Assembly (NCBI GenBank): GCA_014802325.1
Contig: JAAVCK010000004.1
Location: forward strand, 1 to 64,000
DNA length: 64,000 nucleotides
Source of the DNA: Bacteroides sp.
Lineage (GTDB): Bacteria; Bacteroidota; Bacteroidia; Bacteroidales; Muribaculaceae
Reading direction: 5' to 3'
The notes beneath the pieces were generated by a model. It did not search any database. It was not told the origin of the DNA and worked only from the letters and a program-made list of their open reading frames with translations. Below are positions 1 to 8,906 of this stretch, one piece after another (the stretch's first letter is position 1; every line of letters starts with the position of its first letter). The position numbers and the translations under genes were made by a program.

Positions 1-152
1 AGGAAAATCCAAAAATCACCCAGACCGAGATTGCTAAATCTATAAAAAAATCAGCATCTACAGTCAAGCGTATTACATCTACCCTCGTCGAGAAAGGAAT
101 AATCACCCGCCGAAACGGTCGTCGCAACGGCTGGTGGGAAATCTTAGTTTAA
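1..152 (+). CDS. C-terminal end of a winged-helix protein (partial)
   Basis: An open frame enters from the left edge (first full codon at 3) and stops at TAA 150-152. The visible 49 residues form a winged helix-turn-helix: a start like ENPKITQTEIAKSI, a recognition helix with STVKRITSTLVEKG, and a wing RRNGRRNGWWEIL. This tail is typical of the DNA-binding end of ATP-binding proteins with an AlbA_2 domain, where similar helices follow the ATPase part, but the catalytic part is outside the window, so the full identity is inference. It reads toward the XRE gene that starts 50 bases later. Confidence 0.5.
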   Translation, partial: ENPKITQTEIAKSIKKSASTVKRITSTLVEKGIITRRNGRRNGWWEILV

Positions 153-201
153 GTATCATTTAGTTGAATATTATCCCGTATTTTGAGGCTTAAATATCAT
201 T

Positions 202-522
202 ATGGTGACACTAACATATAAATCCTTACCTACACCTGATATAATCCGAAATCTCGGTTTGAGATTCCGAGATTACAGGATGCGGCTGATGATGACGCGT
301 AAAGAAGTATCAGTAGCAGCAAGAGTAGGTATGACCACTCTTTATAAATTTGAGTCCGGTAACATGACCGATATTTCGTTTGGTACTGTGATACGTTTGC
401 TAAGAGCAATAGGAATGGTTGAAAACTGGGATGCGTTACTACCTGAGTTACCTGAATCGCCATATATGTATTACGACAATGACAAGAAAATTCAGCGAGT
501 AAGACATTCATCTAAAAAGTAA
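202..522 (+). CDS. XRE-family HTH regulator, HipB-like, without a HipA partner
   Basis: A 106-residue protein. Residues about 20-70 form a Cro/CI-type helix-turn-helix: TRKEVSVAARVGMTTLYKFE is the classic helix 2-turn-helix 3, followed by a helix ending near residue 72 and a short charged tail. In Bacteroidales such proteins usually act as the antitoxin and repressor of a HipBA-type pair and are followed at once by a HipA-like kinase. Here 448 bases without a convincing gene follow, so it is either an orphan regulator or what is left of a decayed toxin-antitoxin locus. The HTH call is firm; the HipB assignment is inference. Confidence 0.75.
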   Translation: MVTLTYKSLPTPDIIRNLGLRFRDYRMRLMMTRKEVSVAARVGMTTLYKFESGNMTDISFGTVIRLLRAIGMVENWDALLPELPESPYMYYDNDKKIQRVRHSSKK

Positions 523-970
523 ATTTTGAGTTTTGAATTGTCGGAGTTTATTTTTGCCGATTGTGTGATTTTTACTAATTTTGTTATCGGAAACACGAAC
601 CTATTGGTACAAATGTGATATGCGAAAACCCTGATTGCAAGCGAATTGCATTTGTTTTGCTCAAATTTCGGTAAATGCATTGAAAATGAGCAATTTAAGG
701 GCACAACATTTGTACATTATAAGGCGTTAAAACGCTGTTTGTTAGCTTTTTATGCAGTCTGCATCGTGTATCTATGCCCGTGTTCTCTATGCCTTGCATC
801 TTGACGATGATTTACTGCTGATAGCAAAAGAAGATACCCTCGGCCGTACATTACAGGATTTAAGTCTCAAACATCGCCAACGTGCGTCAAAGAAATGCTG
901 AATCATCATATTAAGATATATTAACCCAAGTGTGTCCTTTTTTGCCCATGCTTGGACTTAACTTTGTACC
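523..970. other. 448-base gap with no convincing gene
   Basis: AT-rich sequence between the XRE gene and the DUF1848 gene. The only plus-strand frame of note is ATG 752 to TGA 901 (49 codons, ending HRQRASKKC). It has no recognisable domain and may be a gene remnant. A TAATTTTG-like box occurs near 576. The gap ends in the promoter of the DUF1848 gene. Confidence 0.5.
959..966 (+). promoter_or_regulatory. -7 box (TAACTTTG) of the DUF1848 gene, four bases before ATG
   Basis: TAACTTTG matches the Bacteroidetes -7 consensus TAnnTTTG. It is followed by only four bases (TACC) and then the ATG at 971, so the transcript should start at or next to the start codon, giving a leaderless mRNA. A TTTG lies at 941-944, closer than the usual spacing. 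Confidence 0.55.
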
Positions 971-1915
971 ATGAAAACCGAAAAGATTAAATTGACATTA
1001 CAAGACGGAAACATCGTTGAGGCACAGGCTCCTATGATTGTATCGGCAAGCCGTGCTACTGATATTCCGGCGTTTTATAGTCAGTGGTTCTTTGACCGTT
1101 TGCAAGAGGGCTATGTGCGCTGGCGTAATCCTTATAGTGGCAAAGATTCATACGTATCGTTTGATAAAACTCGTTTTATTATCTTTTGGTCGAAGAATCC
1201 AAAGCCGATTATTCCCTATCTACCATTACTTAAAGAACGTAATATCGATTGCTATTTTCAGTTCACCTTAAATGATTATAATGCCGAAGGGCTGGAACCC
1301 AATGTACCTCCGTTAAAACAACGTCTCGAAACATTCAAGCAAATAGTTGACATTCTTGGCAAAGACTCTGTCATTTGGCGTTTTGACCCTCTGATTCTGA
1401 CAGATAAAATCTCAACTGAAGAGTTGCTGCACAAAATAGAAAATATTGCAAATCAGCTAAAAGGATATGTTGAAAAACTCGTGTTTAGTTTTGCAGATAT
1501 ATCAACCTATAAAAAGGTAGGGAGAAATCTTTCTGCCGCCGGGATCCATTATCGAGAATGGACTGAGAGCGAAATGCTTGATTTTGCACAAAGGGTATCA
1601 GCATTGAACCTTGGCTTGGAATTAGTCACCTGTGCCGAAAAGATTGACCTGTCCCAGTCTGGCATAAATCATAACCGCTGCATCGACCCTGATTTAATAT
1701 GCCGAGTTGCTCCGGACTTACAAAATGAAATCAGGATGCTAAAAACTGACAAAGGTCAGCGAGCCCTATGCGGGTGCATAAGCTCAAAAGACATTGGCGC
1801 TTATAATACATGCCCTCACGGCTGCGCATACTGCTATGCCAACACAACCGCCTACTCTGCACTGCAAAACTACCTTCGACATCTACAGAACACCTATAAC
1901 GATTCGATAATCTGA
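971..1915 (+). CDS. DUF1848 family protein with C-terminal Cys cluster
   Basis: A 314-residue protein of the DUF1848 family. The N-terminus has the family signature around PMIVSASRATDIPAFY (about residues 20-36), then an alpha/beta body with WRFDPLI near residue 137. The C-terminus carries a cluster CGC...CPHGCAYCYAN (about residues 266-291), a plausible ligand set for a 4Fe-4S cluster resembling that of radical SAM enzymes. The reaction is unknown. A methyltransferase-like gene starts 17 bases downstream, so the two probably form an operon. The start is fixed by the -7 box four bases upstream. The family call is good; the Fe-S role is inference from the cysteines. Confidence 0.8.
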   Translation: MKTEKIKLTLQDGNIVEAQAPMIVSASRATDIPAFYSQWFFDRLQEGYVRWRNPYSGKDSYVSFDKTRFIIFWSKNPKPIIPYLPLLKERNIDCYFQFTLNDYNAEGLEPNVPPLKQRLETFKQIVDILGKDSVIWRFDPLILTDKISTEELLHKIENIANQLKGYVEKLVFSFADISTYKKVGRNLSAAGIHYREWTESEMLDFAQRVSALNLGLELVTCAEKIDLSQSGINHNRCIDPDLICRVAPDLQNEIRMLKTDKGQRALCGCISSKDIGAYNTCPHGCAYCYANTTAYSALQNYLRHLQNTYNDSII

Positions 1916-1932
1916 TATAATTACCTAATACT

Positions 1933-2703
1933 ATGAATACACTCCATTTTATACCCAATTTCAACGCGTCAAGGATGGACTTTGACGAGGTTCTTGACGC
2001 TGCATCAAACCATATCAAATCACTTCCTGAAATAAAGCAACGATTACTAAAAGAAGATCTTGAAAATGGTCTTGCGAATCTTACGTCTAATGATCAATTG
2101 TATATGTATCTAAGTGCATATGGAGATATTCATAGGCAAAAGCTAATGATGGCATATGATAAAATCCCTAATAAAGTATGGCACGAAGGAAAACTTGCCG
2201 TCATTGATTATGGTTGTGGTCAGTGCGTAGCCGAGATGGTCTTATCAGATTTTATGAAGCGACATTATATTGACAATGATAAAATTGGTGAGTTTATCAT
2301 GATTGAACCAAGCAGAGCATCCATTAGTCAAGGAATAAAGTATTTGCAAGCATTTTTCGATGATTGTGATATTACTACGTTCAACGATACCGCAGGAAAA
2401 GTTACATCCGACAGTTTGCGCACGAATGCACAAACTGTAATACATATCTTTTCTAATGTACTGGATATGCCTGAATTTGATCGAGAACATATCGCAGAAA
2501 TACTTAATCAAGATATGAGTCGAAATCACATTTTGGTATGTGTTAGCCCATTTTATCAGGAAAACGGTAGGGGGGCTCTAATGGACAGTTTTGGGAAGAT
2601 GACCCACGGAATGAGATGTGAATATAAATTTGAAAAACATACTGATGATTGGAAGAAACCATTCAGTTGTCAGATTCGTATTTTTGTAAGCGGATACTAT
2701 TAA
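1933..2703 (+). CDS. Putative SAM-dependent methyltransferase-like protein
   Basis: A 256-residue soluble protein. Residues about 87-98 (AVIDYGCGQCVAEM) match motif I of class I Rossmann-fold methyltransferases, and an acidic strand end (EFIMIEPSRASI, about residues 119-130) matches motif II, which usually holds the ribose of S-adenosylmethionine. A strand-like stretch NHILVCVSPF follows near residue 198. It has no signal peptide. It lies 17 bases after the DUF1848 gene on the same strand, with no promoter between them. The substrate cannot be read from the sequence. The fold call rests on two motifs and is moderate. Confidence 0.55.
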   Translation: MNTLHFIPNFNASRMDFDEVLDAASNHIKSLPEIKQRLLKEDLENGLANLTSNDQLYMYLSAYGDIHRQKLMMAYDKIPNKVWHEGKLAVIDYGCGQCVAEMVLSDFMKRHYIDNDKIGEFIMIEPSRASISQGIKYLQAFFDDCDITTFNDTAGKVTSDSLRTNAQTVIHIFSNVLDMPEFDREHIAEILNQDMSRNHILVCVSPFYQENGRGALMDSFGKMTHGMRCEYKFEKHTDDWKKPFSCQIRIFVSGYY

Positions 2704-3274
2704 GTAACCTTTGTGAACAAATTGCGGGGTTCGTTTATCTATATTAGCAAGAGATTATCCAATCCTACTTTTACACATCTAAAAATGACAGACATGCCCC
2801 CCGATTGAGGAGCATGTTCCCCCTACCAGGGACAAAATGATTATCTGGAGTGCAGTAGTTGCCGGATGCGGCATGTCTAACAAGTTAAGGCGGCCTCTTT
2901 CCATAAATTAAGTTCTAAAAAATAAGGCTTTCATGCTGAAATTCAGTGCTAAACCCTTTGTCATGTCATAGATTTTAGTAAATTTGGGTTTCAAATAAAT
3001 CTCTAATAATCACAACATAACATGGCAAAGTAAGCAATGTTTACTCCTCACGGCGCATCGAGGAACTGCTGAAAAGAGACATTTATTTGGCACAAGCCAT
3101 ATTTTGGCTCAACACCTTGGCAACTCTTTACAAGATATTGTAGTAATCTTGACAATGAGATGGAACTAGACATCACCTACATTACGGAGTAAATATACCG
3201 AATAACATTCTTTTGCTTCAGCTTCTTGGGGGATAGGGTGGTTATCGTAGTCGGAGTCAGCAGCTGTTTTCTTT
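2704..3274. other. 571-base gap with IS debris and an inverted repeat
   Basis: Apart from the transposase remnant described separately, the gap holds an 8-bp inverted repeat GACATGCC (2791-2798) / GGCATGTC (2870-2877) and a nearby hairpin ACATGC...GCATGT (2792-2817). I see no intact gene here. Confidence 0.5.
3027..3143 (+). pseudogene. Remnant of an IS1182-family transposase
   Basis: Reading from 3027, the plus strand encodes KVSNVYSSRRIEELLKRDIY and then runs to TAG 3141-3143. The block SNVYSSRRIEELLKRDI is the conserved N-terminal segment of IS1182-type DDE transposases of Bacteroides, normally followed by WLxG..KPDF.TINRFR, which is missing here. Neither the start nor the catalytic domain is present. 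It is a short relic, not a functional element. Confidence 0.55.
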
Positions 3275-3838
3275 CTACTTATTTACCCACCAATCCAATA
3301 CATTCTTGAAATCCGTCATCAAGAGACTGAAATCATAGTTGAGTTTCTTTTTTCGGAGTGCGATTCTCTCCACCACTGTCATGAAGTATTCACTCATCAG
3401 CCGCTTTTGCTCTTTTTCAGACAGAAAACTGAATGACTTTTCAAATACTATAGTGGCATAAATCAATCCCGTACGCTTGCTCAATGGTCCGATTTGATAA
3501 CGCGGGCGTAAGTACAAGCCCTCTCGATCAATCTCATCTTCGGAGTACATGGTAAGCAATTCGTCATAATAATCCGCCTGACGGAGTTTGAGTGATTCGT
3601 CTGCAATAACGTAATTTGTCTTACAATGAAAATCATCGTAAAAACTCATCGCTGTATTGATTTCGATCTGTCGCAGCGTATCATTCCCATAGCGTTGTGA
3701 CTTCAATTCCTCTTGCAGACGGGGATTCAACAACTCCGTAATGCTATCAAGCACCCGGCGGCTACCGGGATAGCAGTTATCAAGAGTGCGAACAATCTTA
3801 ATAGGCGTAATACAGGTGTCATTTGTCAGTTCCATCAT
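3275..3838 (-). CDS. Hypothetical protein
   Basis: A 187-residue soluble protein on the minus strand. I do not recognise a family. The sequence is rich in charged and aromatic residues and predicted helices (for example RLQEELKSQRYGNDTLRQIE and a C-terminal NVLDWWVNK). The start is supported by TAAATTTG (minus strand, 3850-3843) followed by four bases and the ATG at 3838, another apparent leaderless arrangement. It stands alone between an IS remnant and the DUF262 pair, reading away from the latter. Its base composition is like the rest of this accessory region. Confidence 0.6.
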   Translation of the reverse strand: MMELTNDTCITPIKIVRTLDNCYPGSRRVLDSITELLNPRLQEELKSQRYGNDTLRQIEINTAMSFYDDFHCKTNYVIADESLKLRQADYYDELLTMYSEDEIDREGLYLRPRYQIGPLSKRTGLIYATIVFEKSFSFLSEKEQKRLMSEYFMTVVERIALRKKKLNYDFSLLMTDFKNVLDWWVNK

Positions 3839-3842
3839 CCCG

Positions 3843-3850
3843 CAAATTTA
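3843..3850 (-). promoter_or_regulatory. -7 box (TAAATTTG) four bases before the ATG at 3838
   Basis: On the minus strand TAAATTTG is followed by CGGG and then ATG, the same four-base spacing seen at 959-971 and 11393-11405. It supports the chosen start and predicts a leaderless transcript. Confidence 0.5.
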
Positions 3851-3955
3851 CTCATTTTTTATGACAATTAATTCGGAATGGCGCATGATCGGTATTAAAC
3901 CGCAGCATAACCTTAAAAATACTCCATAATTTATAGGCCATTACAAATATTTCAG

Positions 3956-3963
3956 TAACTTTG
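3956..3963 (+). promoter_or_regulatory. -7 box (TAACTTTG) of the DUF262 pair
   Basis: TAACTTTG about 109 bases before the ATG at 4072. It is the best match to the Bacteroidetes -7 consensus in the gap, although no clean TTTG lies 19-20 bases upstream. It would give a leader of about 100 nt. Confidence 0.4.
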
Positions 3964-4071
3964 CTTTTGATGAGATTGGCTACTGTATTGTTAGTTTGCC
4001 ACTCAGCGCTAAAAATTAAATACCTTATCGTAAATCACTAAATATCCAACCATTTAACCTGCGATATTACA

Positions 4072-6087
4072 ATGGCTTTTTCTCTTGAACCACTGTTTGA
4101 ACTCCGGCGTTTTTCTTTTTTTATTCCTTCTTATCAGAGAGGATACCGATGGGACAAAGATCAGGTATGGGCTTTACTTAACGACCTGAAAGACTTTATT
4201 ACTTCCGACCCGGCTCCGACAGACTATTATTGTCTCCAACCCATAGTTGTACAGCCGATAGAGTCCGACGAAAATACTGAAGGAAAACTCACATCAAAAA
4301 CAATATTAACCCACAGTAAGGTGCTCGGGAAATATCCTGATGGTGCCAAGTTTATTGTCATCGACGGCCAGCAACGACTCACCACTCTTTATCTGCTGAT
4401 GAAGTATTTCAACAGTCAGACTCCGAGAAATCAGCTTATCACATATAGTCTTTCATTCAATCGTCGGCCAAAACAGACGGACTTTATAAACCGAAATAAA
4501 TTTATGGCCGATAATGATCCTGACAACACCTATGAGGAAATTATCGACAATTTCTATTTGCGGAAAGCTTATGATGCCATCGAAGAGTGGTTTGAGCCTC
4601 TCCAGGGTGCCATAGGCGACGATATTTTCAATAAAATGAAGATAATGCTGAATGAGAAGAACCCTGACAATTTTATTGACATAAGAATTATATGGTATGA
4701 ACTTCCGGGATCGAATCCGATAGCGGCATTCGATAGTCTGAATTATGGTAGTATCCGACTTACCGGCACCGAACTTGTCAAGGCCATGCTACTCGCATCA
4801 AACGGCAAAAACGATAAGGATGCCATCAATCGCGGCCATGTGTGGGATCGGATGGAAAAGTCACTTCAGGATCCACTTTTCTGGTCAATGCTCCGACGTA
4901 ATGACAATTTTGATCGTTTGAGCCATATTGAATTCATCCTTGATCTCGTGGCCGACGAATTCAACGATAAACTCCCCAAAGAGGACAGACGTAGCCGCAG
5001 TAATGACGAGCAATGGTTTGACTACTATGTCATTGATACTTATTTCCGCAACAATCAGACTAAATCCCGCGAGGAGCTCGTAGATGAAGTGTGGAAAGCG
5101 ATAGAGACAACGTTCAATCAGGTACGCAACTGGTATGACAATCCGAGATGGTTTCATTACATCGGGTTATGGAGTCGCTTGACCAACCCATCATCATCAG
5201 TGGTCAACCAACTTAAGAAGATCGAGAAAGACACAGGAGATTCTGGAAAAAAACAGTTTGAAGAAGCACTCAGACGCGAGGTAGGAGGACTGCTAAAAAC
5301 TCACCTCCACGCTCTGCTTACCGACTTAGAAAAAGAGCAGCGAACTCATCCTCTGGATGCGGAGCGACTGGATTATCGAATCAACACCTCTCACAAAGCA
5401 ATATCCGAGATGCTCCTCGCTTTCAACGTCATGTTAGCGGCCGACGGAGCCTCTCGCGAGCAATCACGTTTTCCGTTTCATTTATACGACCTCTACAAAT
5501 GCACCAGCCTTGAACACATCTATCCGCAAAATATCAACTCCGAAATGACCCCGGGAGTTGTGAGAGCTCTTGCCAAAGAGCGCATCGATATGGCTAAAGC
5601 ACTACATCTAAAGTTGCCTGAAGGTCTGGCGGAAAATCTTGAAGAAAAGTTCAGCGATCCGACATGGAATAAAGAGAAATTTGATAAGGGTGAAGACGAT
5701 CCTCTCTGGATGAGCATATCTGCAGATATCAAGAAACTTGATGATACTCTCGGAGAGTATGTAGATATCACGGACAAAGAGCTACACTCTATAGGAAATC
5801 TGGCACTTGTGGATCAACCCACCAATTCCGCCCTCTCTAATGACTATCTGCACGTGAAGCGTGAGAAACTCAATCAGCGTAACAATAGGAGACTCGAATG
5901 GGAAATGAATCATAATGACAATACCGTCGCCCCCGACGGCACATATATTATGCCCGCCACCGCCATGGTATTTGCTAAGCACTTTACCGCAGCATCTTCA
6001 ATCGGCGACGTGCGGCTCTGGCGCAAAGAGGATCGAACCGCATATCTGGCTGCACTTAAAGCTACATATAATCGTCTAACCAAGTAA
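4072..6087 (+). CDS. DUF262 / DUF1524 (GmrSD-like) protein
   Basis: A 671-residue protein with the two halves of GmrSD-type type IV restriction enzymes. The N-terminal DUF262 part has PSYQRGYRW (residues about 19-27) and the ParB-like motif VIDGQQRLTT (about 96-105), which in this family binds or hydrolyses nucleotides. The C-terminal DUF1524 part has the HNH-like set SLEHIYPQN (about 480-488) and SIGNLALVDQ..N (about 573-586), expected to cut DNA. Family members attack modified phage DNA (glucosylated or hydroxymethylated cytosine, phosphorothioate). A second DUF262 gene follows after 13 bases, so the two are surely co-transcribed. The target here is unknown. Confidence 0.85.
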   Translation: MAFSLEPLFELRRFSFFIPSYQRGYRWDKDQVWALLNDLKDFITSDPAPTDYYCLQPIVVQPIESDENTEGKLTSKTILTHSKVLGKYPDGAKFIVIDGQQRLTTLYLLMKYFNSQTPRNQLITYSLSFNRRPKQTDFINRNKFMADNDPDNTYEEIIDNFYLRKAYDAIEEWFEPLQGAIGDDIFNKMKIMLNEKNPDNFIDIRIIWYELPGSNPIAAFDSLNYGSIRLTGTELVKAMLLASNGKNDKDAINRGHVWDRMEKSLQDPLFWSMLRRNDNFDRLSHIEFILDLVADEFNDKLPKEDRRSRSNDEQWFDYYVIDTYFRNNQTKSREELVDEVWKAIETTFNQVRNWYDNPRWFHYIGLWSRLTNPSSSVVNQLKKIEKDTGDSGKKQFEEALRREVGGLLKTHLHALLTDLEKEQRTHPLDAERLDYRINTSHKAISEMLLAFNVMLAADGASREQSRFPFHLYDLYKCTSLEHIYPQNINSEMTPGVVRALAKERIDMAKALHLKLPEGLAENLEEKFSDPTWNKEKFDKGEDDPLWMSISADIKKLDDTLGEYVDITDKELHSIGNLALVDQPTNSALSNDYLHVKREKLNQRNNRRLEWEMNHNDNTVAPDGTYIMPATAMVFAKHFTAASSIGDVRLWRKEDRTAYLAALKATYNRLTK

Positions 6088-6100
6088 AAAATCATACGTA

Positions 6101-8497
6101 ATGGCAACTAAATCGCACGACTTTTTGGAGAAATACCATACAAAAGTACCTCTGATTCAGCGCGACTATGTGCAAGGCACCGACCGCTGGGAAGAAAAAC
6201 GCAACCCATTTGTCACCACTCTATTCTCTGCACTTACCAACGGCAATACAGAGCCCATACATTTCATATACGGCACGACATCTGACAAGACCAATGAATT
6301 TATCCCCCTCGATGGGCAGCAACGACTCACAACCCTCAACCTCATAGGCTGGCTTCTGCTGCAATACGAGAACCTAAAAACACCTGCCAATGACACGGAT
6401 AAGAAACAACAATTATCTAAATGGCGTGAAATACTCGGATTGAGCTACGAGACCCGTGACTCATCGCGTGAGTTTTGCCATCACCTTCTCAACATGAATC
6501 TCACAAGTTTCACCGTGAAACCCTCACGGGAAATAACCGATTGTATCTGGTTTGCCGAAAGTTGGAAATACGATCCCACAGTCAAGGCAATTCTGGAAAT
6601 GCTTGACTATCTTGCGGGACGACTGGTTATGGAGTCACGTGATATCTCACTGATGACACAGCGGTTTTTCACAGAATCACCCATTGAGTTCGAACAATAT
6701 GATCTTAAGATGAATAAGGGTGTCGACGATCTGTATATCAAGATCAATGCCCGAGGAAAACCTCTTACTGATTTTGAGCACTGGAAAGCATGGTTCATAG
6801 GCATGCTCGAATCAGAGTATCCGTTACGCCGTGGATTGCGTGCCTATTTTGAGATCAATATCGAAGAGCGTTGGTGCGCCTCGTTCTGGAAATATGCCAT
6901 GGATGCATGGAAAAAATCGGAAAAGAAAGATCAAAATCGACGATATCCGAAAATCGACGATTATTTCATGCACTTCTTTGACTTCGTAACCGAATTTCTT
7001 TGGGCTTCACGTGTGGATTATGCCGGGGAGGTTAAGAAGTATCTGGATGGCAAAGTTGGAAAATCATATGCTGATATATCCGAGGAAGGAAGACGCGAAA
7101 TCATACGATCCATATATTCCGAACCGGATAATATAATCACTCTGTTCAGACTGCTCAATGCCTTAGACGAAGTCGGTAGCGAGAGATTCTTCGATAGGTA
7201 TCTCTTTTCTACCAACGATCCGAAAGACCCGGCTATTGCAAATAATAAGAGAGTGAACATATTCGGCGAGCATGAAAGCAAAGATTCAGTAAATCTGCTG
7301 GAACTCCTCATCAAGGGGCATAGTCTAAGTATCCGCACCCGCCTGCTATTGTGGGGCATACTCAATTATGTTGCCAAATACAATAAACAACTTAACAGCT
7401 CACTCCTGCAGGACTTTACACGTGAGTGGTGGGGCTATTTAATGAACCTGCGTCAACGCCGACTTCCCAGATACCAGGTGACGCCAGACATCACTCTCTA
7501 CGACTATACCGAGAAGAAGATAAAGGATAATCTTGCCCAACTTTTATCCGCCCCTGATCCGTTCGTGTCAGCCGCAGGATTGCATTTAGGTCAAGTCAAG
7601 GACTGGTATGAGTTCAACAGCCCTGAATTCCATACAACCGCACGCGCCCGATATGAGAAAGATGTTATACCGCTCCAGAATCATCCTTGGCTTCTCTATG
7701 ACGTACACAATCTCGGGCAGTTGATTAAAGATCCGGTCATTGCTACTGGCGATATATATGACGGATTCATCCAAAACTTTGTAAAGGTTGAAAACAAGAG
7801 CAGGGTGAGTTCAATGCTCCATGCCGGATTTGAAGGGGTACAGACTGATCGCAACGGTTATTTCACCTATGGCCTTGGTGAGAACTGGCCATATATACTC
7901 ACGGCAGCAAGAGGAGGAGGAGTGGAAGATGCTCTATGCCGCGTAGTGCTACGGGCGAATATTCCTGCGAGTGTGGGAAAGTGGCCTTCTGACTTCGTAG
8001 AGAAATATCTTGATACACTATATGACAGGAATACCGACTTTGCTGCCTTATATCGTGAAACGGAGTCGGGCATCCTTTTTGGAACTCCCATGGGCTATGC
8101 TCATAAGAAGATAGGCTTCCGTTTGGAACCATATAATTACGTCACGGTGAAAAAAGCCGGATATATCGTAGAAAACGGAAAAACGGAGGTAACATATGCT
8201 TCCGGACTTTGCGATGAACTTACTTTGTACACTGATAATTCCACTCACTGGGGTATCTGTTTTCAGCAATATGGTCTTCAGATTGAGCCGATTAAACATG
8301 GCTGGCGAATGAATTTATATGATTCAACACTGCTTCCCCTTCCTGACTCATTCACCAATCGTTTCGGTGGACCGGGGTGCTGGGCCGACGCTAATGGTGT
8401 ATATACTTTTGTCGAGGATGTAGTACGTAATCTGCCCGGTAAGGATCGCGTTGAGACGGGAGCTGAACTGCTGAAAGACATCATCAGTGTGCTCTGA
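6101..8497 (+). CDS. Second DUF262 protein, lacking the HNH-like domain
   Basis: A 798-residue protein that begins 13 bases after the first DUF262 gene. Its N-terminus has the same DUF262 signatures: VPLIQRDYVQG (about residues 15-25) and IPLDGQQRLTT (about 69-79). A further conserved stretch, DDLYIKINARGKPLTDFE (about residues 209-226), matches family segments where N-x-R-G-x-x-L-T is typical. The long C-terminal region shows no DUF1524 H..P/N..L..L motif and no other domain I recognise; it may sense the target or bind the partner. The arrangement resembles two-gene GmrS/GmrD-like systems such as TgvAB. The defence role is inference from family and pairing. Confidence 0.8.
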   Translation: MATKSHDFLEKYHTKVPLIQRDYVQGTDRWEEKRNPFVTTLFSALTNGNTEPIHFIYGTTSDKTNEFIPLDGQQRLTTLNLIGWLLLQYENLKTPANDTDKKQQLSKWREILGLSYETRDSSREFCHHLLNMNLTSFTVKPSREITDCIWFAESWKYDPTVKAILEMLDYLAGRLVMESRDISLMTQRFFTESPIEFEQYDLKMNKGVDDLYIKINARGKPLTDFEHWKAWFIGMLESEYPLRRGLRAYFEINIEERWCASFWKYAMDAWKKSEKKDQNRRYPKIDDYFMHFFDFVTEFLWASRVDYAGEVKKYLDGKVGKSYADISEEGRREIIRSIYSEPDNIITLFRLLNALDEVGSERFFDRYLFSTNDPKDPAIANNKRVNIFGEHESKDSVNLLELLIKGHSLSIRTRLLLWGILNYVAKYNKQLNSSLLQDFTREWWGYLMNLRQRRLPRYQVTPDITLYDYTEKKIKDNLAQLLSAPDPFVSAAGLHLGQVKDWYEFNSPEFHTTARARYEKDVIPLQNHPWLLYDVHNLGQLIKDPVIATGDIYDGFIQNFVKVENKSRVSSMLHAGFEGVQTDRNGYFTYGLGENWPYILTAARGGGVEDALCRVVLRANIPASVGKWPSDFVEKYLDTLYDRNTDFAALYRETESGILFGTPMGYAHKKIGFRLEPYNYVTVKKAGYIVENGKTEVTYASGLCDELTLYTDNSTHWGICFQQYGLQIEPIKHGWRMNLYDSTLLPLPDSFTNRFGGPGCWADANGVYTFVEDVVRNLPGKDRVETGAELLKDIISVL

Positions 8498-8906
8498 CGG
8501 TGACTCCGCAAAAAAATCAAATCATAATTTACGCTATCTAATCCGGCCTCAACATAAATGGATTTCGTGGCGTTATATGTGTATGGAAAAGAAAACTATA
8601 CGATTGATTTATCCCCGGTGGCAGGGGGCTGAGATCGCTCGATGGATTCCTACCGTGCCCCCGAGGATGCTTCGAGAGGCTATTATCTCGGGGCGATGCT
8701 GCTCGAATCTCTCGCCCCAAAATCTGAGTGCGAGACGTTCAGCGTTCCCGTATCAACCGATATTTCATGCAGCGCGGTCGCTGATAATTTTAGCTTGGAG
8801 TAATGCCCGTGGCCGAACCTATGCCGCGTCGTGCAATACGCCTCCGTCAAATTCTTTCAGATTTACCATTGCTGCATTGACTGCATAGCTGTTATTCAAA
8901 AACCAT
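8498..8906. other. 409-base gap with an interrupted small frame
   Basis: A plus-strand frame with coding-like character starts at ATG 8558, meets an in-frame TGA at 8630-8632, and continues open from ATG 8642 to TAA 8801-8803 (53 codons, ending VADNFSLE). Together it would be about 81 codons. It may be a broken small gene or two short peptides; no family is recognisable. A longer frame on the same strand (8487-8888) overlaps the end of the DUF262 gene and looks like a shadow. Confidence 0.35.

Noticed and set aside
8487-8888. 133-codon plus-strand frame after the DUF262 pair
   Set aside because: It begins inside the preceding gene, is rich in Arg, Ser and Ile without pattern, and overlaps a more coding-like frame (8558-8803).
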